Positions 7,906-16,364 of a stretch of 64,000 nucleotides of DNA are shown piece after piece. Every line of letters begins with the position of its first letter. The first letter of the stretch is position 1. This stretch comes from Pseudoxanthomonas mexicana (lineage in GTDB: Bacteria > Pseudomonadota > Gammaproteobacteria > Xanthomonadales > Xanthomonadaceae). The notes beneath the pieces are model-generated. The model did not search any database and had not been told where the DNA came from. It was given only the letters and a program-made list of their open reading frames with translations. The stretch covers positions 1 through 64,000 of the forward strand of contig NZ_PDWV01000008.1 in the NCBI RefSeq assembly GCF_010093385.1, in the 5' to 3' direction. The position numbers and the translations under genes were made by a program.

Positions 7906-9672
7906 TCACTCGCCGGCGATGGCGGGCGCATCGTCCGGCACCGCGACCAGCCTCCGTGCCTGGTCGACCAGCTCGATGAACTCCGCCTTCAGTCCGTGCG
8001 GGTCGCGGCCGCCGGCCTGTCGTGCCGTGCGGGCCACATCGCGCCAATCCCATGCATCGATGCGCTGGCCGCCACGCAACAGATCGGCGTAGGCCGCCAC
8101 CGCGCTGGCGAACCGGAACGCGTCGCTGGGCTGCGTGGTCAGCGACGTGCGTGCGACCGGCGCCTCGATGAGGCGGCTGCTGTCCTGCCCCGGCAGCTTG
8201 TAGCGCAGGCGCACGTGCGCGACCTCGTCGGTCGGGGCCCCGGCGGCCACCTGCCTGTCGCCATAGCGCAGCGCGGGCAGGCGGTCGGCGCCGCTGCCCA
8301 CCGGCGTGATCTCGTACAACGCGGTGACCTCGTGGCCCGCGCCGATGTCGCCCGCATCGACCTTGTCGTTGGCGAAATCCTCGTTGGCCAGCACGCGGTT
8401 CTCGTAGCCGATCAGGCGATACTCGGACACGACCGCGGGGTTGAACTCCACCTGGATCTTCACGTCGCGGGCGATGGTCAGCAGGGTGGACTGCATCTCG
8501 TCCACCAGCACCTTGCGGCCTTCCTGCAGCGTGTCGATGTAGGCATGGTTACCGTCGCCCACATCGGCCAGCTTCTCGGCCAGTGCATCGTTGTAGTTGC
8601 CGGTGCCGAAGCCGAGCGTGGTCAGCGCGATGCCCGACCTGCGCTGGTCGGCCACCATCGTTTCCAGCGCATCCTGGCTGACGGTGCCGACGTTGAAGTC
8701 GCCATCGGTGGCCAGGATCACGCGGTTCACGCCTTCCTTGACGAAGGCCTGCTTGGCCATCGCGTACGCCAGCCGTATGCCGTCGCCGCCGTTGGTGCTG
8801 CCCCCGGCCTGCAGCCGGTCCAGCGCGGCGAGGATCTCCTCGTGGCGGTCGCCCGGCGTGGGCGGCAGCACCAGTCCGGCCGAGCCCGCATAGACCACGA
8901 TGCTGACGCGGTCCTGACGGCGCAGCTGCGGCACCAGCTGGGCGAAGGACTGCTTCAGCAGCGGCAGCTTGTCCGGCGATTCCATCGAACCCGACGTGTC
9001 CAGCAGGAACACCAGGTTGGCCGGCGGCAGCGTCGCCTTGGGTACGTCGTAGCCCTTGATGCCGACCATCAGCAGCTGGCGCTTGGCGTTCCAGGGCGCA
9101 GGGGCGAGTTCGGTGGTGACGTTGAACGGACGGCTGCGGTCCGTCGGTGCGGCATGACCGTAGCGGAAGTAGTTGATGAATTCCTCCGCGCGCACGGCGT
9201 CGGCCGGCGGACGCTGGCCCTCGCGCAGCATGCGCCGCACATTGCTGTAGCTGCCGGTGTCGACGTCGACGGAGAACGTGGAGACGGGTTCGTCGAGGGT
9301 GCGCTTGACCGGATTGTCGTCGCGTTCGGCGTACTTCTCGGTGTTGGCCGGCGTGGCGGGCTGGGCCAGCGGCGCGTGGGCGACGCGGTATTCCATCGCA
9401 ATCACCGGCGCCGGCGGTGATGGCGGCGCGTAGACGTGCCCCGTGGGCATGGCGGTCTTGGCCTGTTCGTGGTGCAGGCGGGTTCCGGTCACCACGATGC
9501 TGTCCAGCGTGGCCTGCTCGCTGCGTGCGGCAGCCGCGGCCTGGCGGGTGAGCTGGGCATCGGCCGCGGCAGTGGCCGCTTCCGCCTCGGGTGTGTGCTG
9601 TGCGGTGGGGCTGGACTGGCAGGCGGCCAGCAGGGCGGCGGCCAGCAGGGTGACGGTCAGACGGTGCGACAT
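7906..9672 (-). CDS. VWA-domain lipoprotein (YfbK-like) with TonB-plug-like motif
   Basis: The 588-residue protein starts with a lipoprotein signal (LLAAALLAACQSS, lipidated Cys at 18). Residues 55-66 read TLDSIVVTGTRL, nearly the same motif as in the sigma-factor partner at 3025-4152. A von Willebrand N-terminal domain (about 110-210, with VSTFSVDVDTGSYSNVRR) precedes a VWA domain whose metal site begins DTSGS (225-229), and a YfbK-type C-terminal domain follows. The ATG at 9672 has GGAGTC upstream. VWA proteins of this type often sit beside ECF sigma genes, and here only the c-di-GMP gene separates them. A role in envelope sensing or assembly is inferred. The promoter region holds a run of ten G on the coding strand. 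Confidence 0.9.
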   Translation of the reverse strand: MSHRLTVTLLAAALLAACQSSPTAQHTPEAEAATAAADAQLTRQAAAAARSEQATLDSIVVTGTRLHHEQAKTAMPTGHVYAPPSPPAPVIAMEYRVAHAPLAQPATPANTEKYAERDDNPVKRTLDEPVSTFSVDVDTGSYSNVRRMLREGQRPPADAVRAEEFINYFRYGHAAPTDRSRPFNVTTELAPAPWNAKRQLLMVGIKGYDVPKATLPPANLVFLLDTSGSMESPDKLPLLKQSFAQLVPQLRRQDRVSIVVYAGSAGLVLPPTPGDRHEEILAALDRLQAGGSTNGGDGIRLAYAMAKQAFVKEGVNRVILATDGDFNVGTVSQDALETMVADQRRSGIALTTLGFGTGNYNDALAEKLADVGDGNHAYIDTLQEGRKVLVDEMQSTLLTIARDVKIQVEFNPAVVSEYRLIGYENRVLANEDFANDKVDAGDIGAGHEVTALYEITPVGSGADRLPALRYGDRQVAAGAPTDEVAHVRLRYKLPGQDSSRLIEAPVARTSLTTQPSDAFRFASAVAAYADLLRGGQRIDAWDWRDVARTARQAGGRDPHGLKAEFIELVDQARRLVAVPDDAPAIAGE

Positions 9673-9750
9673 GGCGTGACTCCGTGTGTGGGACAGGGAG
9701 TCGAACGCGCGGGGTCGGGAAATGGGGTTGCGCGAGGGAGGCCTCCGCAT

Positions 9751-9760
9751 CCCCCCCCCC
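9751..9760. repeat. Ten-base C homopolymer upstream of the VWA gene
   Basis: An uninterrupted run of ten C (ten G on the strand of the VWA gene) lies about 79 bases upstream of its ATG, between it and rraB. Such tracts can change length by slippage and alter promoter spacing; they are also error-prone in sequencing. Confidence 0.7.
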
Positions 9761-9778
9761 ACGCGCGATCGTGTCACG

Positions 9779-10123
9779 TCAGTCGATGGCACCCACATCC
9801 ATGCCGTCGTAGGCATCCAGGCCGTGTTCTTCGGCGAAGCGGTACAGCGCCTGGTTGCGCTCATGGAGGCTGTCGGGCGTGTGCACTTCGGTCTTCTCGA
9901 CATGCAGCCACCACAGGTCCGGGTCTTTCCGGTTGTCCTTGTCCTCCAGGTACAGCGCGATGACGCGGTAGCCCTGCGCCTGCAGCAGCGGCACGACCGC
10001 TTCCAGTGCGGGACGCGAGCCATGCGTGAAGAAATAGCCCCACACCAGCGGCTTGCCCAGGTCCCAGGAGGTTTCCCTGGCCATGTTGTCGAACATCTCG
10101 ACCAGTTGTTCGCGGGTGATCAT
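9779..10123 (-). CDS. rraB: RraB-family ribonuclease E regulator
   Basis: The 114-residue protein has the compact layout of RraB: an acidic, Trp-rich alpha/beta domain with WGYFFTHGSRPALEAVVPLL, then VIALYLEDK and DLWWLHVEKTEVHTPDSL. RraB binds the C-terminal region of RNase E in enterobacteria and changes which RNAs are cut. That role is taken from the family and is not shown here. The ATG at 10123 is preceded by GGAGCACGAC. It lies downstream of xseA on the same strand, about 70 bases away, across a GC-rich gap that could form a weak hairpin. Confidence 0.85.
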   Translation of the reverse strand: MITREQLVEMFDNMARETSWDLGKPLVWGYFFTHGSRPALEAVVPLLQAQGYRVIALYLEDKDNRKDPDLWWLHVEKTEVHTPDSLHERNQALYRFAEEHGLDAYDGMDVGAID

Positions 10124-10192
10124 GTCGTGCTCCTGATGTGGCGCGCGCGTCCGGCTGGCCGCGCGTTGAAGAGATGGGGCCGTGGACCGGTC

Positions 10193-11524
10193 CTAGGATT
10201 CGGCGCGCAGCGTCAGGCGGCCATCGCCGACCTGTGCGTCGACGCGCTCACCCGGCTGCACCTGCGCCACCGAGCGCACCAGGGTGCCGTCTTCCTTGGT
10301 GATCAAGGCGTAGCCGCGTGCCACGGTCGCCAGCGGACTGACGGCTTCCAGTGAACGCGCCAGCGCGCGCAGGCGCAGGGCGTCGCGTTGCAGCGTGCGT
10401 GCGACCGCGGCCTGGGGGCGGGGGGCGAGGGCCAGCAGCCGCGCGCGCAGTTGTTCCAGCCGACGCCGGGGTGCTTGGGCGCGCAGCACGGCGTCGGCAT
10501 GGCGGAGTGCGGCCTGGCGACGCGCCTGCTGGTCGCGCCACAGCGCATGCAGGCGGCGTGCGGCGTCTTCCTGGCGACGCCGCAGCATCTCCAGGCGCGC
10601 CTGTGGTCGCAGCGCATGGAGGCGCAACGCGGCGCGGTCGGCGCGTTGCATGGCGTTGCGCAGCCGATGCGCCTGGGTCGTCGCGAGCCGGCGCTGCAGT
10701 GCCTGCACGCGCGCCAGCAGGTCGCGCCGGTCCGGTACCAGCAGTTCGGCCGCGACCGAGGGCGTCGGTGCGCGCAGGTCGGCGGCGAAGTCGGCGAGGG
10801 TGAAGTCGGTCTCGTGGCCGATGGCGGACACGACGGGGACCGGCGAGGCCGCGATGGCGCGCGCCAGACGCTCATCGTTGAAGGCCCACAGGTCCTCCAG
10901 CGAGCCGCCACCGCGGGCGACCAGCAGCACGTCGTAACGCCCGCTGCGCGCCGCACGCTGCAGCATGTCGACGATCTGGCCCGCCGCGGTTTCGCCCTGC
11001 ACCTGCACGGGCAGCACGTCGACCTCCACCAGGGGATAGCGGCGTTGCAGCACGCTCAGCACGTCGCGCACCGCCGCGCCGGTGGGCGAGGTCAGCACGC
11101 CGAGGCGCCGCACGTGGGCGGGCAGGGCACGCTTGCGCGTGTCGTCGAACAGGCCCTCCGCGGTGAGCCTGGCCCTCAGTTCCTCGAACGCCCTTCGCAG
11201 CGCGCCTTCGCCGGCTTCTTCCAGACTGTCGATGACCAGCTGGTAGTCGCCGCGTGCTTCGTACAGCGTCAACCGACCGCGCGCGAGCACGCGCAGGCCC
11301 TCGCGTGGCGCGAACTTCAGCCACTGGCTCTTGGGCTTGAACATGGCGCAGCGCACCTGCGCGCGCGCGTCCTTCAGGGTGAAGTACAGGTGGCCCGAGG
11401 CGGGGCGGGTGACGTTGCCCAGTTCGCCCTCCACCCACACCAGCGGGAACGCGCCTTCCAGCAGATCGCGGGCGAGCGTGTTCAGCTGGGTGGGCGTCAG
11501 GATGTCGCGGGCGGTGTCGGTCAT
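10193..11524 (-). CDS. xseA: Exodeoxyribonuclease VII large subunit
   Basis: The 443-residue protein matches XseA, the large subunit of exonuclease VII, which degrades single-stranded DNA from both ends in complex with the small subunit XseB. The N-terminal OB-fold holds [20 protein letters not shown]. The catalytic domain has [31 protein letters not shown] and [25 protein letters not shown] long, Arg/Ala/Leu-rich coiled coil follows (about 280-390) before a short beta-rich C-terminus, as expected for the family. The ATG at 11524 has AAGGA-like bases upstream. xseB is not in the window. Confidence 0.97.
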   Translation of the reverse strand: MTDTARDILTPTQLNTLARDLLEGAFPLVWVEGELGNVTRPASGHLYFTLKDARAQVRCAMFKPKSQWLKFAPREGLRVLARGRLTLYEARGDYQLVIDSLEEAGEGALRRAFEELRARLTAEGLFDDTRKRALPAHVRRLGVLTSPTGAAVRDVLSVLQRRYPLVEVDVLPVQVQGETAAGQIVDMLQRAARSGRYDVLLVARGGGSLEDLWAFNDERLARAIAASPVPVVSAIGHETDFTLADFAADLRAPTPSVAAELLVPDRRDLLARVQALQRRLATTQAHRLRNAMQRADRAALRLHALRPQARLEMLRRRQEDAARRLHALWRDQQARRQAALRHADAVLRAQAPRRRLEQLRARLLALAPRPQAAVARTLQRDALRLRALARSLEAVSPLATVARGYALITKEDGTLVRSVAQVQPGERVDAQVGDGRLTLRAES

Positions 11525-11642
11525 GCGGCAAGGATAAACGGTGGCGCCGGATGGCGACGCAAGTGCCTGCGACACGCGGTCGCAGTCGGGCAGTCGCATT
11601 CCGTGATGGAATGCCGGGGTCCCGATGGCCGGAAACGTCCGC

Positions 11643-12926
11643 ATGCCCCTGTCCCGCTGGCCCCGCTTCATGTTGCCGATGCTCATCGTCGCGGCGTCGG
11701 CCTGTTCGCCCGCCGACGCGCCGGCCACCGCCGTCGGCGCCACCCAACCCAAGGTGGAAGACCTGCGCCTGCCGTCACCCGCCCCTGCCGCGCAACCCGA
11801 CCTGGTCACTGCGCCGGACGGTGCGCTGCTGCTGAGCTGGGTGGAGCCGATGGACAAGGGCGGGCATCGGCTGCGATTCAGCCGTCGCCCTGCGCAGTCC
11901 GGGGACTGGCAGGTGCCGCGCACGATCGCCGAAGGCGCGAAATGGTTCGTCAACTGGGCCGACACACCGCACGTCCATGCCTTGCCGGACGGTTCGCTGT
12001 GGGCGCACTGGCTGCGCAGCACGGGGCCCTCGCGCATGGACTACGGCATCGACCTGGTGCGTTCCGGCGATGGAGGAGCGACGTGGAGCGCGCCGCAGCT
12101 GGTGCATCCCACCGGCACGCCGGGCGATCACGGCTTCGTGACGTTCTGGCCGCAGGCGCGCGACCGGTTGGGCATCGCCTGGCTGGACAGCCGGCAGAAG
12201 GCCGTCGAGGGCGCGCATGCGCATCACGATGACGGCCATCACGGCGGTGGCGCGCCGATGATGCTGCGTGCCGCGATCTACGACGCGGAGGCGAAGCAGG
12301 ACGCCGAATGGCCCCTCGACACGTCCACCTGCGACTGCTGCACCACCTCGTCCGCCGTGACGGATCGCGGTGTCGTGGTCGTCTACCGGGGACGCAGCGA
12401 CGACGAGATCCGCGACACGCGCATCGTCCGCTTCGATGGCGAACGCTGGACGGCCCCGCGCGACGTGCATGTGGACGGCTGGCGGATCGCGGGATGCCCG
12501 GTGAACGGGCCCGTGGTGGTCGCCGATGGCGCGACGGTCTGGGTCGCGTGGTACACGGAAGCGGAGGGCATGCCGGAGCTGCGGGCAGCGCGCTCCACGG
12601 ATGCGGGCGACACGTTCGGCGCGCCGGTGACGCTGGCGAAGGGCCCGCACGTGCTGGGTCGCCTGGGGCTGGCACGCGGCGACGGTCATCTGCTGGTGAG
12701 CTGGCTGGAGCAGGCACCCGATGAGCGCCAGACGCTGGTGCTGGGCCGTTACGACGACGCGTGGCGGCAGGCGCATCACGTGCGCGTGGCCACCCTGTCC
12801 GCGCGTGGGCGGGCGAGTGGAATCCCTCGCCTGCAGTGGCACGACGATGCCGCATGGCTGGTGTGGACCGATGTGGCCGTCGACGTGCCGGGCCTGCACG
12901 GCGCACGCGTAAGGTGGCCCCGATGA
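11643..12926 (+). CDS. Sialidase-fold (BNR-like) lipoprotein with metal-binding motifs
   Basis: A protein of about 427 residues with a lipoprotein-type signal (start MPLSRWPRF, lipobox around AASAC) and a beta-propeller-like body with repeated Asp-box-like turns such as [11 protein letters not shown] and [12 protein letters not shown] His-rich loop ([12 protein letters not shown]) and the cluster CDCC suggest metal binding. It is the first gene of a run ending in copper genes (DUF2946, PCu(A)C and TonB-copper receptor), so a periplasmic copper-related job is plausible; a glycosidase role is less likely because no sialidase catalytic set is evident. An in-frame ATG at 11625 is an alternative start. 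It is divergent from xseA. Confidence 0.8.
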   Translation: MPLSRWPRFMLPMLIVAASACSPADAPATAVGATQPKVEDLRLPSPAPAAQPDLVTAPDGALLLSWVEPMDKGGHRLRFSRRPAQSGDWQVPRTIAEGAKWFVNWADTPHVHALPDGSLWAHWLRSTGPSRMDYGIDLVRSGDGGATWSAPQLVHPTGTPGDHGFVTFWPQARDRLGIAWLDSRQKAVEGAHAHHDDGHHGGGAPMMLRAAIYDAEAKQDAEWPLDTSTCDCCTTSSAVTDRGVVVVYRGRSDDEIRDTRIVRFDGERWTAPRDVHVDGWRIAGCPVNGPVVVADGATVWVAWYTEAEGMPELRAARSTDAGDTFGAPVTLAKGPHVLGRLGLARGDGHLLVSWLEQAPDERQTLVLGRYDDAWRQAHHVRVATLSARGRASGIPRLQWHDDAAWLVWTDVAVDVPGLHGARVRWPR

Positions 12927-12932
12927 GACGGG

Positions 12933-12989
12933 TGCGACATTCCGTCGCATCTGACCTCCAGAGTCCTTAACGCTTAGAATTCCACGGTG
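12933..12989 (+). promoter_or_regulatory. Candidate operator and leaderless promoter of the copper cluster
   Basis: TGCGAC-ATTCC-GTCGCA (12933-12949) is a perfect 6-bp inverted repeat with a 5-base spacer. A -10-like TAGAAT at 12975-12980 lies 6 bases before the GTG start at 12987, so transcription would start at or near the start codon. The -35 (around CTGACC) is weak, which fits an activated or repressed promoter. The regulator is not identified. Confidence 0.45.
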
Positions 12990-13385
12990 ATCCGCTCGCA
13001 CGCCTTCCTCCGACCGATGCTGCAGCTGGCCCTGCTGGCCGCGCTGCTGATGGCGTTCGCGCCATCCATCACGCGGTGGATGGCGAGCGACGGGCCGCAG
13101 GTGTTGGCCGGCTGGACCGAGCTGTGCACCACCGAGGGCATCCAATGGGTCGACACGCGCGCCGAGTCGCCGGCCGGCAAGTCGGCGCTGCCCGATGGCA
13201 TGCCGATGGGCCCGGATTGCGCGTACTGCACGCTGGCGGCGGCGCTGCCCTTGCTGCTGCTGGCCATCGCGTTGCTGTTCCCCCGTCTGGCCGGCGACGC
13301 GATCGCAAGCGTCGTAACGCTTCCACGCGCTAGGCGGCTGCGCCTGCGTGGCCTGGGCGGGCAAGGGCCGCCCGTCCTGCTCTGA
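12987..13385 (+). CDS. DUF2946 membrane protein
   Basis: A 132-residue protein with an N-terminal membrane helix (about 12-27), a periplasmic loop with one Cys (WTELCTTEGIQW) and the family signature PDCAYCTLA before a second helix (about 84-104). The tail is Arg-rich. DUF2946 proteins are small membrane proteins often found in copper gene clusters, and the CxxC in this loop could bind a metal. The start is GTG, six bases after a TAGAAT -10 box, suggesting a leaderless message. It lies directly upstream of the TonB receptor (62 bases). Confidence 0.85.
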   Translation: MIRSHAFLRPMLQLALLAALLMAFAPSITRWMASDGPQVLAGWTELCTTEGIQWVDTRAESPAGKSALPDGMPMGPDCAYCTLAAALPLLLLAIALLFPRLAGDAIASVVTLPRARRLRLRGLGGQGPPVLL

Positions 13386-13447
13386 ACCACAAGACCCCTG
13401 GTTGACCGTGCGGCCCATGCGCCGCGTCCTTGTGCTTTGGAGTTTCC

Positions 13448-15649
13448 ATGTCCCTGATGTCCCGGGCGACGCCGCGCGCGTCGTGCCTGTCCGTGGCCGT
13501 AGCCGCGGCCCTCTCGCTTGCCCTGTCCGCGCATGCCGCCGAACCCGTCGTGTTGCCTGATGGCGCGCGCGCCACCGAGCTAGATACGGTTGAAGTCAGT
13601 GGCCACAAGGCCGACCTCGAACAGACGGCCGGCACCGGCACCCGCCTGTCGCTGAGCCTCCTGCAGACGCCGGCGTCGGTCACCGTGATCGATCGCGACA
13701 CACTGGATGCGCGCGGCGTGCGCACCACGCAGGAGGCGCTGGCCGGCATTCCCGGCCTGCCCGTGGCATCGCCGCCCGGCAACGGCAATGCGGTGACCTA
13801 CCGTGGCTTCTCCGGCAGCCAGATCACCCAGCTGTTCAACGGCATCGACGTGCAGTACGCCAGCATCGCCGCGCGTCCGGTGGATGCATGGCAGTACGAG
13901 CGGGTGGAGGCGATCGGCGGGCCATCGAGCTTCCTGTACGGCGCCGGCGCGGTCGGCGGCACGATCAACTACGTCACCCGCCTGGCCCGGCTGGATCGCG
14001 ACGAAGCGGGCATGCAGGCTTCGTGGGGCTCGTTCCGCGACGGCACGCTGGCGATGGGGGCCAACGTGCGCCTGGGGGGCGACGACGCGCGCCAGGCGAC
14101 CCGCGTGGATGCGAGCTCGCGCGACGCCGAAAGCGGGATCGACGGGCAGGCGCGCGAAGCCTCGACGCTCGCGGCGTCGTGGCTGGTACAGGTCGCCCCC
14201 ACGCTGCGCCACACGCTGGCGGTCGAGTTCCAGCAGGAGGACAGTCATCGTCCCTACTGGGGCACGCCGGTGCGCCAGCCGGCGACCGGTCGCCTGTCGG
14301 TGCTGCCGCAGACGATGGGTCGCAACTACAACGTCGCCGACGGCTACTACGGACAGGACGTGCGCTGGGTACGCTCGCTGCTGGAGTGGACGCCGGGCGA
14401 GCACGACACCGTGCGCAACACGGTCTACCACTACGACGCGCTGCGCGATTACCGCAACGTCGAGAGCTATCGCCTGACGGCCGACAACGACGGCGTCATC
14501 CGCTCCGGCACGCTGCTGCAGCGGCACGACCAGCAGGTCTACGGCAACCGGCTGGAGTGGAGCCACGACGGCGCGCTGTTCGGGTTGCCGACGCGATGGG
14601 CGACCGGTCTGGATGTCAGCTACAACCGGCAGACGCGCTTTCCGTTGTCGCTGTCGGCCACGGTGGACACCGTGCCGCTCGACGCCGTGACGCCGGGCCG
14701 CTTCCTCGACGTGCCCGGCACGTCGATCGTCTACACGCCCGACCGCACCAACCGGCTGCACACGCAGGCGCTGTACCTGGAGAACCTGACGGAGCTGACG
14801 CCTTCGCTGTCGCTGCTGACCGGCCTGCGCCGCGACCGCATCGTGTTGGATGTGGTGAACCACCGCGTGGTCACGGCCACCAATCCCGCACGCTTCGAGC
14901 GCGAGTACGCGCCCACCACGGGACGTGTCGCGCTGAACTGGGCCATCACGCCGCAGGCGAGCGTGTATGCGCAGTACAGCACCGCGGCCGATCCGCCGGC
15001 GGGCATCCTCAGCACCGCCAACTTCGCCACGCTGCGCGACTTCGATCTGACCACGGGACGGCAGGGCGAGGTCGGCGCGAAGTTCCAGTCGCGCGACGCG
15101 CGCCACTTCGCCACGCTGGCCGCGTACCGCATCGTGCGGCGGAACCTCGCCATCACCGATCCCGCCAATCCGGGGCAGACGCTGCCGGTGGGGCAGCAGT
15201 CCTCGCGGGGCATCGAAGCGACGTTCGGTTGGCGACCGCTGGAGGCGCTGAAGGTCGAGGGCAACCTGGCCTGGGTGGATGCCACGCTCGACGCTTTCTA
15301 CGAGAACGTCGGCGGCGTACCGGTGTCGCGCGCCGGCAATCGCCCCACCAACACGCCCTCGCGCGTGGGCAACCTGTGGGTGGATTACGCGTTCGGTCCG
15401 CGCTGGTCGGCGGGCCTGGATGTCCGCGGCGTCTCATCGCGCTACGCCAACGCCGCCAACACGCTGTCGACCGCCGGTTACGCCACCTGGGGCGCGCACC
15501 TGGGCTTCAAGTGGAACGGGAGCACCGAGCTTAGCGTGCGTGGCCGCAACCTCGGCGACCGCACCCACGTGGTGTACGCGCTGGGCAGCACGATGGCCTA
15601 TCTCGGCGATCCGCGCAGCTGGGAAATCGTGCTGCGCAAGACCTTCTGA
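13448..15649 (+). CDS. TonB-dependent receptor, siderophore-type, in copper cluster
   Basis: A 733-residue outer-membrane receptor. It has a signal peptide (ending SAHAAEP), a TonB-box-like stretch ELDTVEVSGHK, a plug (TPASVTVIDRDTLDARG, GNAVTYRGF, FLYGAGAVGGTINYVTR) and a beta barrel ending in the sorting residue Phe (VLRKTF). The ATG at 13448 has GGAG upstream. The plug resembles ferric-siderophore receptors, but the neighbours (DUF2946, PCu(A)C and a TonB-copper receptor) suggest a metal such as copper or its chelate. The substrate is inferred from context only. Confidence 0.9.
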   Translation: MSLMSRATPRASCLSVAVAAALSLALSAHAAEPVVLPDGARATELDTVEVSGHKADLEQTAGTGTRLSLSLLQTPASVTVIDRDTLDARGVRTTQEALAGIPGLPVASPPGNGNAVTYRGFSGSQITQLFNGIDVQYASIAARPVDAWQYERVEAIGGPSSFLYGAGAVGGTINYVTRLARLDRDEAGMQASWGSFRDGTLAMGANVRLGGDDARQATRVDASSRDAESGIDGQAREASTLAASWLVQVAPTLRHTLAVEFQQEDSHRPYWGTPVRQPATGRLSVLPQTMGRNYNVADGYYGQDVRWVRSLLEWTPGEHDTVRNTVYHYDALRDYRNVESYRLTADNDGVIRSGTLLQRHDQQVYGNRLEWSHDGALFGLPTRWATGLDVSYNRQTRFPLSLSATVDTVPLDAVTPGRFLDVPGTSIVYTPDRTNRLHTQALYLENLTELTPSLSLLTGLRRDRIVLDVVNHRVVTATNPARFEREYAPTTGRVALNWAITPQASVYAQYSTAADPPAGILSTANFATLRDFDLTTGRQGEVGAKFQSRDARHFATLAAYRIVRRNLAITDPANPGQTLPVGQQSSRGIEATFGWRPLEALKVEGNLAWVDATLDAFYENVGGVPVSRAGNRPTNTPSRVGNLWVDYAFGPRWSAGLDVRGVSSRYANAANTLSTAGYATWGAHLGFKWNGSTELSVRGRNLGDRTHVVYALGSTMAYLGDPRSWEIVLRKTF

Positions 15650-15669
15650 CCGCATCCCCCGGGATTGCC

Positions 15670-15825
15670 ATGGACACGATCTTCTTCCTCTGCGTCGGCA
15701 GCTGGCTGATCGCGTGGGCCTGCGCACTGGGCCTGTGCGGCCTGGGGCGCGTGGCCGCGCATGCACGGCCGCTGACCCTGCTCGACACCTTCTCGTCCAC
15801 ATCCGATACGGAAACCACGACATGA
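15670..15825 (+). CDS. 51-residue single-pass membrane peptide
   Basis: A short gene between the TonB receptor and the PCu(A)C gene. It encodes one N-terminal membrane helix (about residues 4-25, with Cys at 8, 17 and 22) and a soluble tail rich in Ser and Thr. Its TGA overlaps the ATG of the next gene (ATGA), and its start lies 20 bases after the receptor stop, so it fits exactly into the operon. The coupling and codon pattern argue for a real gene. The Cys-containing helix could bind metal or support a transporter, but the function is unknown. Confidence 0.65.
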   Translation: MDTIFFLCVGSWLIAWACALGLCGLGRVAAHARPLTLLDTFSSTSDTETTT

Positions 15826-16295
15826 AACGTTCCCTTGCCAGCCTGATACTGCTGCTGTCGGCCTGCCAGCCGTCTCCCCATGAAACCCAGCAGCCGGCCC
15901 CGCCATCCGCCGCCGTGACCGTCGCCGGGCCGTGGCTGCGCGCCACGCCGCCGGGCGCGCCGGTGGCCGGCGGCTTCCTCACCCTCCGCAACGGCTCGTC
16001 GGCCGATGACCGCCTGCTGGCGGTCGAAAGCGCCGCGGCGCAGCGCGTGGAGATCCACGAGATGCGCGACGAGGGAGGCGTGGCCCGGATGCGCGAGCTG
16101 GTCGATGGCCTGCCGTTGCCCGCAGGCACCACCGCCGAACTGAAGCCGGGTGGCCACCACCTGATGTTCATCCAGCCCACGCGCGCACTGCCGGCGGGCG
16201 AACAGGTGGACGCGACGCTCGTGTTCGAGCGCGCGGGTCGCATGCCGGTCGTGTTCGAGGTCAGGCCGCTCGGTGCGGCGGCGCCGCACCACTGA
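15822..16295 (+). CDS. PCu(A)C periplasmic copper chaperone, lipoprotein-type
   Basis: A 157-residue protein with a lipoprotein-like signal (SLILLLSACQPS) and the PCu(A)C cupredoxin-like domain. The copper ligands follow the family pattern: VEIHEMRDEGGVARM then GGHHLMF, giving His-Met-(10)-Met-(about 21)-His-x-Met. Family members bind Cu(I) in the periplasm and can deliver it to cytochrome oxidase. Here it is coupled by an ATGA overlap to the 51-residue peptide and stands before the TonB-copper receptor, so it probably takes part in copper import or delivery. Confidence 0.92.
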   Translation: MKRSLASLILLLSACQPSPHETQQPAPPSAAVTVAGPWLRATPPGAPVAGGFLTLRNGSSADDRLLAVESAAAQRVEIHEMRDEGGVARMRELVDGLPLPAGTTAELKPGGHHLMFIQPTRALPAGEQVDATLVFERAGRMPVVFEVRPLGAAAPHH

Positions 16296-16330
16296 GATCG
16301 CCGCCGTCGTCTCTTCCCTTTCGAATCCCT

Positions 16331-16349
16331 GCGGGTGCCGGTCACCCGC
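16331..16349. repeat. Hairpin between PCu(A)C and the copper receptor
   Basis: GCGGGTG (16331-16337) pairs with CACCCGC (16343-16349) around a 5-base loop, 15 bases before the receptor start. It lies in the leader of the receptor and could tune expression or mRNA stability; it has no U-run. Confidence 0.4.
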
Positions 16350-16364
16350 CTACTGGAGTCTTTC

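Noticed and set aside
4149-7931. Very long open frame (about 1260 codons) on the minus strand opposite the GAF-GGDEF-EAL gene
   Set aside because: Only its last part (to 4149) is the real sigma factor. The rest is antisense to a gene with clear domains and has a His/Gln/Ala-rich, repetitive make-up typical of high-GC shadows.
7906-10023. Longer start for the VWA gene, extending through the poly-G tract
   Set aside because: The upstream codons give a Cys/Arg-rich, unfamiliar sequence overlapping rraB in another frame. The ATG at 9672 begins a proper lipoprotein signal with a ribosome site.
13580-15106. Open frame of about 508 codons opposite the first TonB receptor
   Set aside because: It lacks motifs and a ribosome site. 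The plus-strand gene has a signal peptide, plug and terminal Phe.
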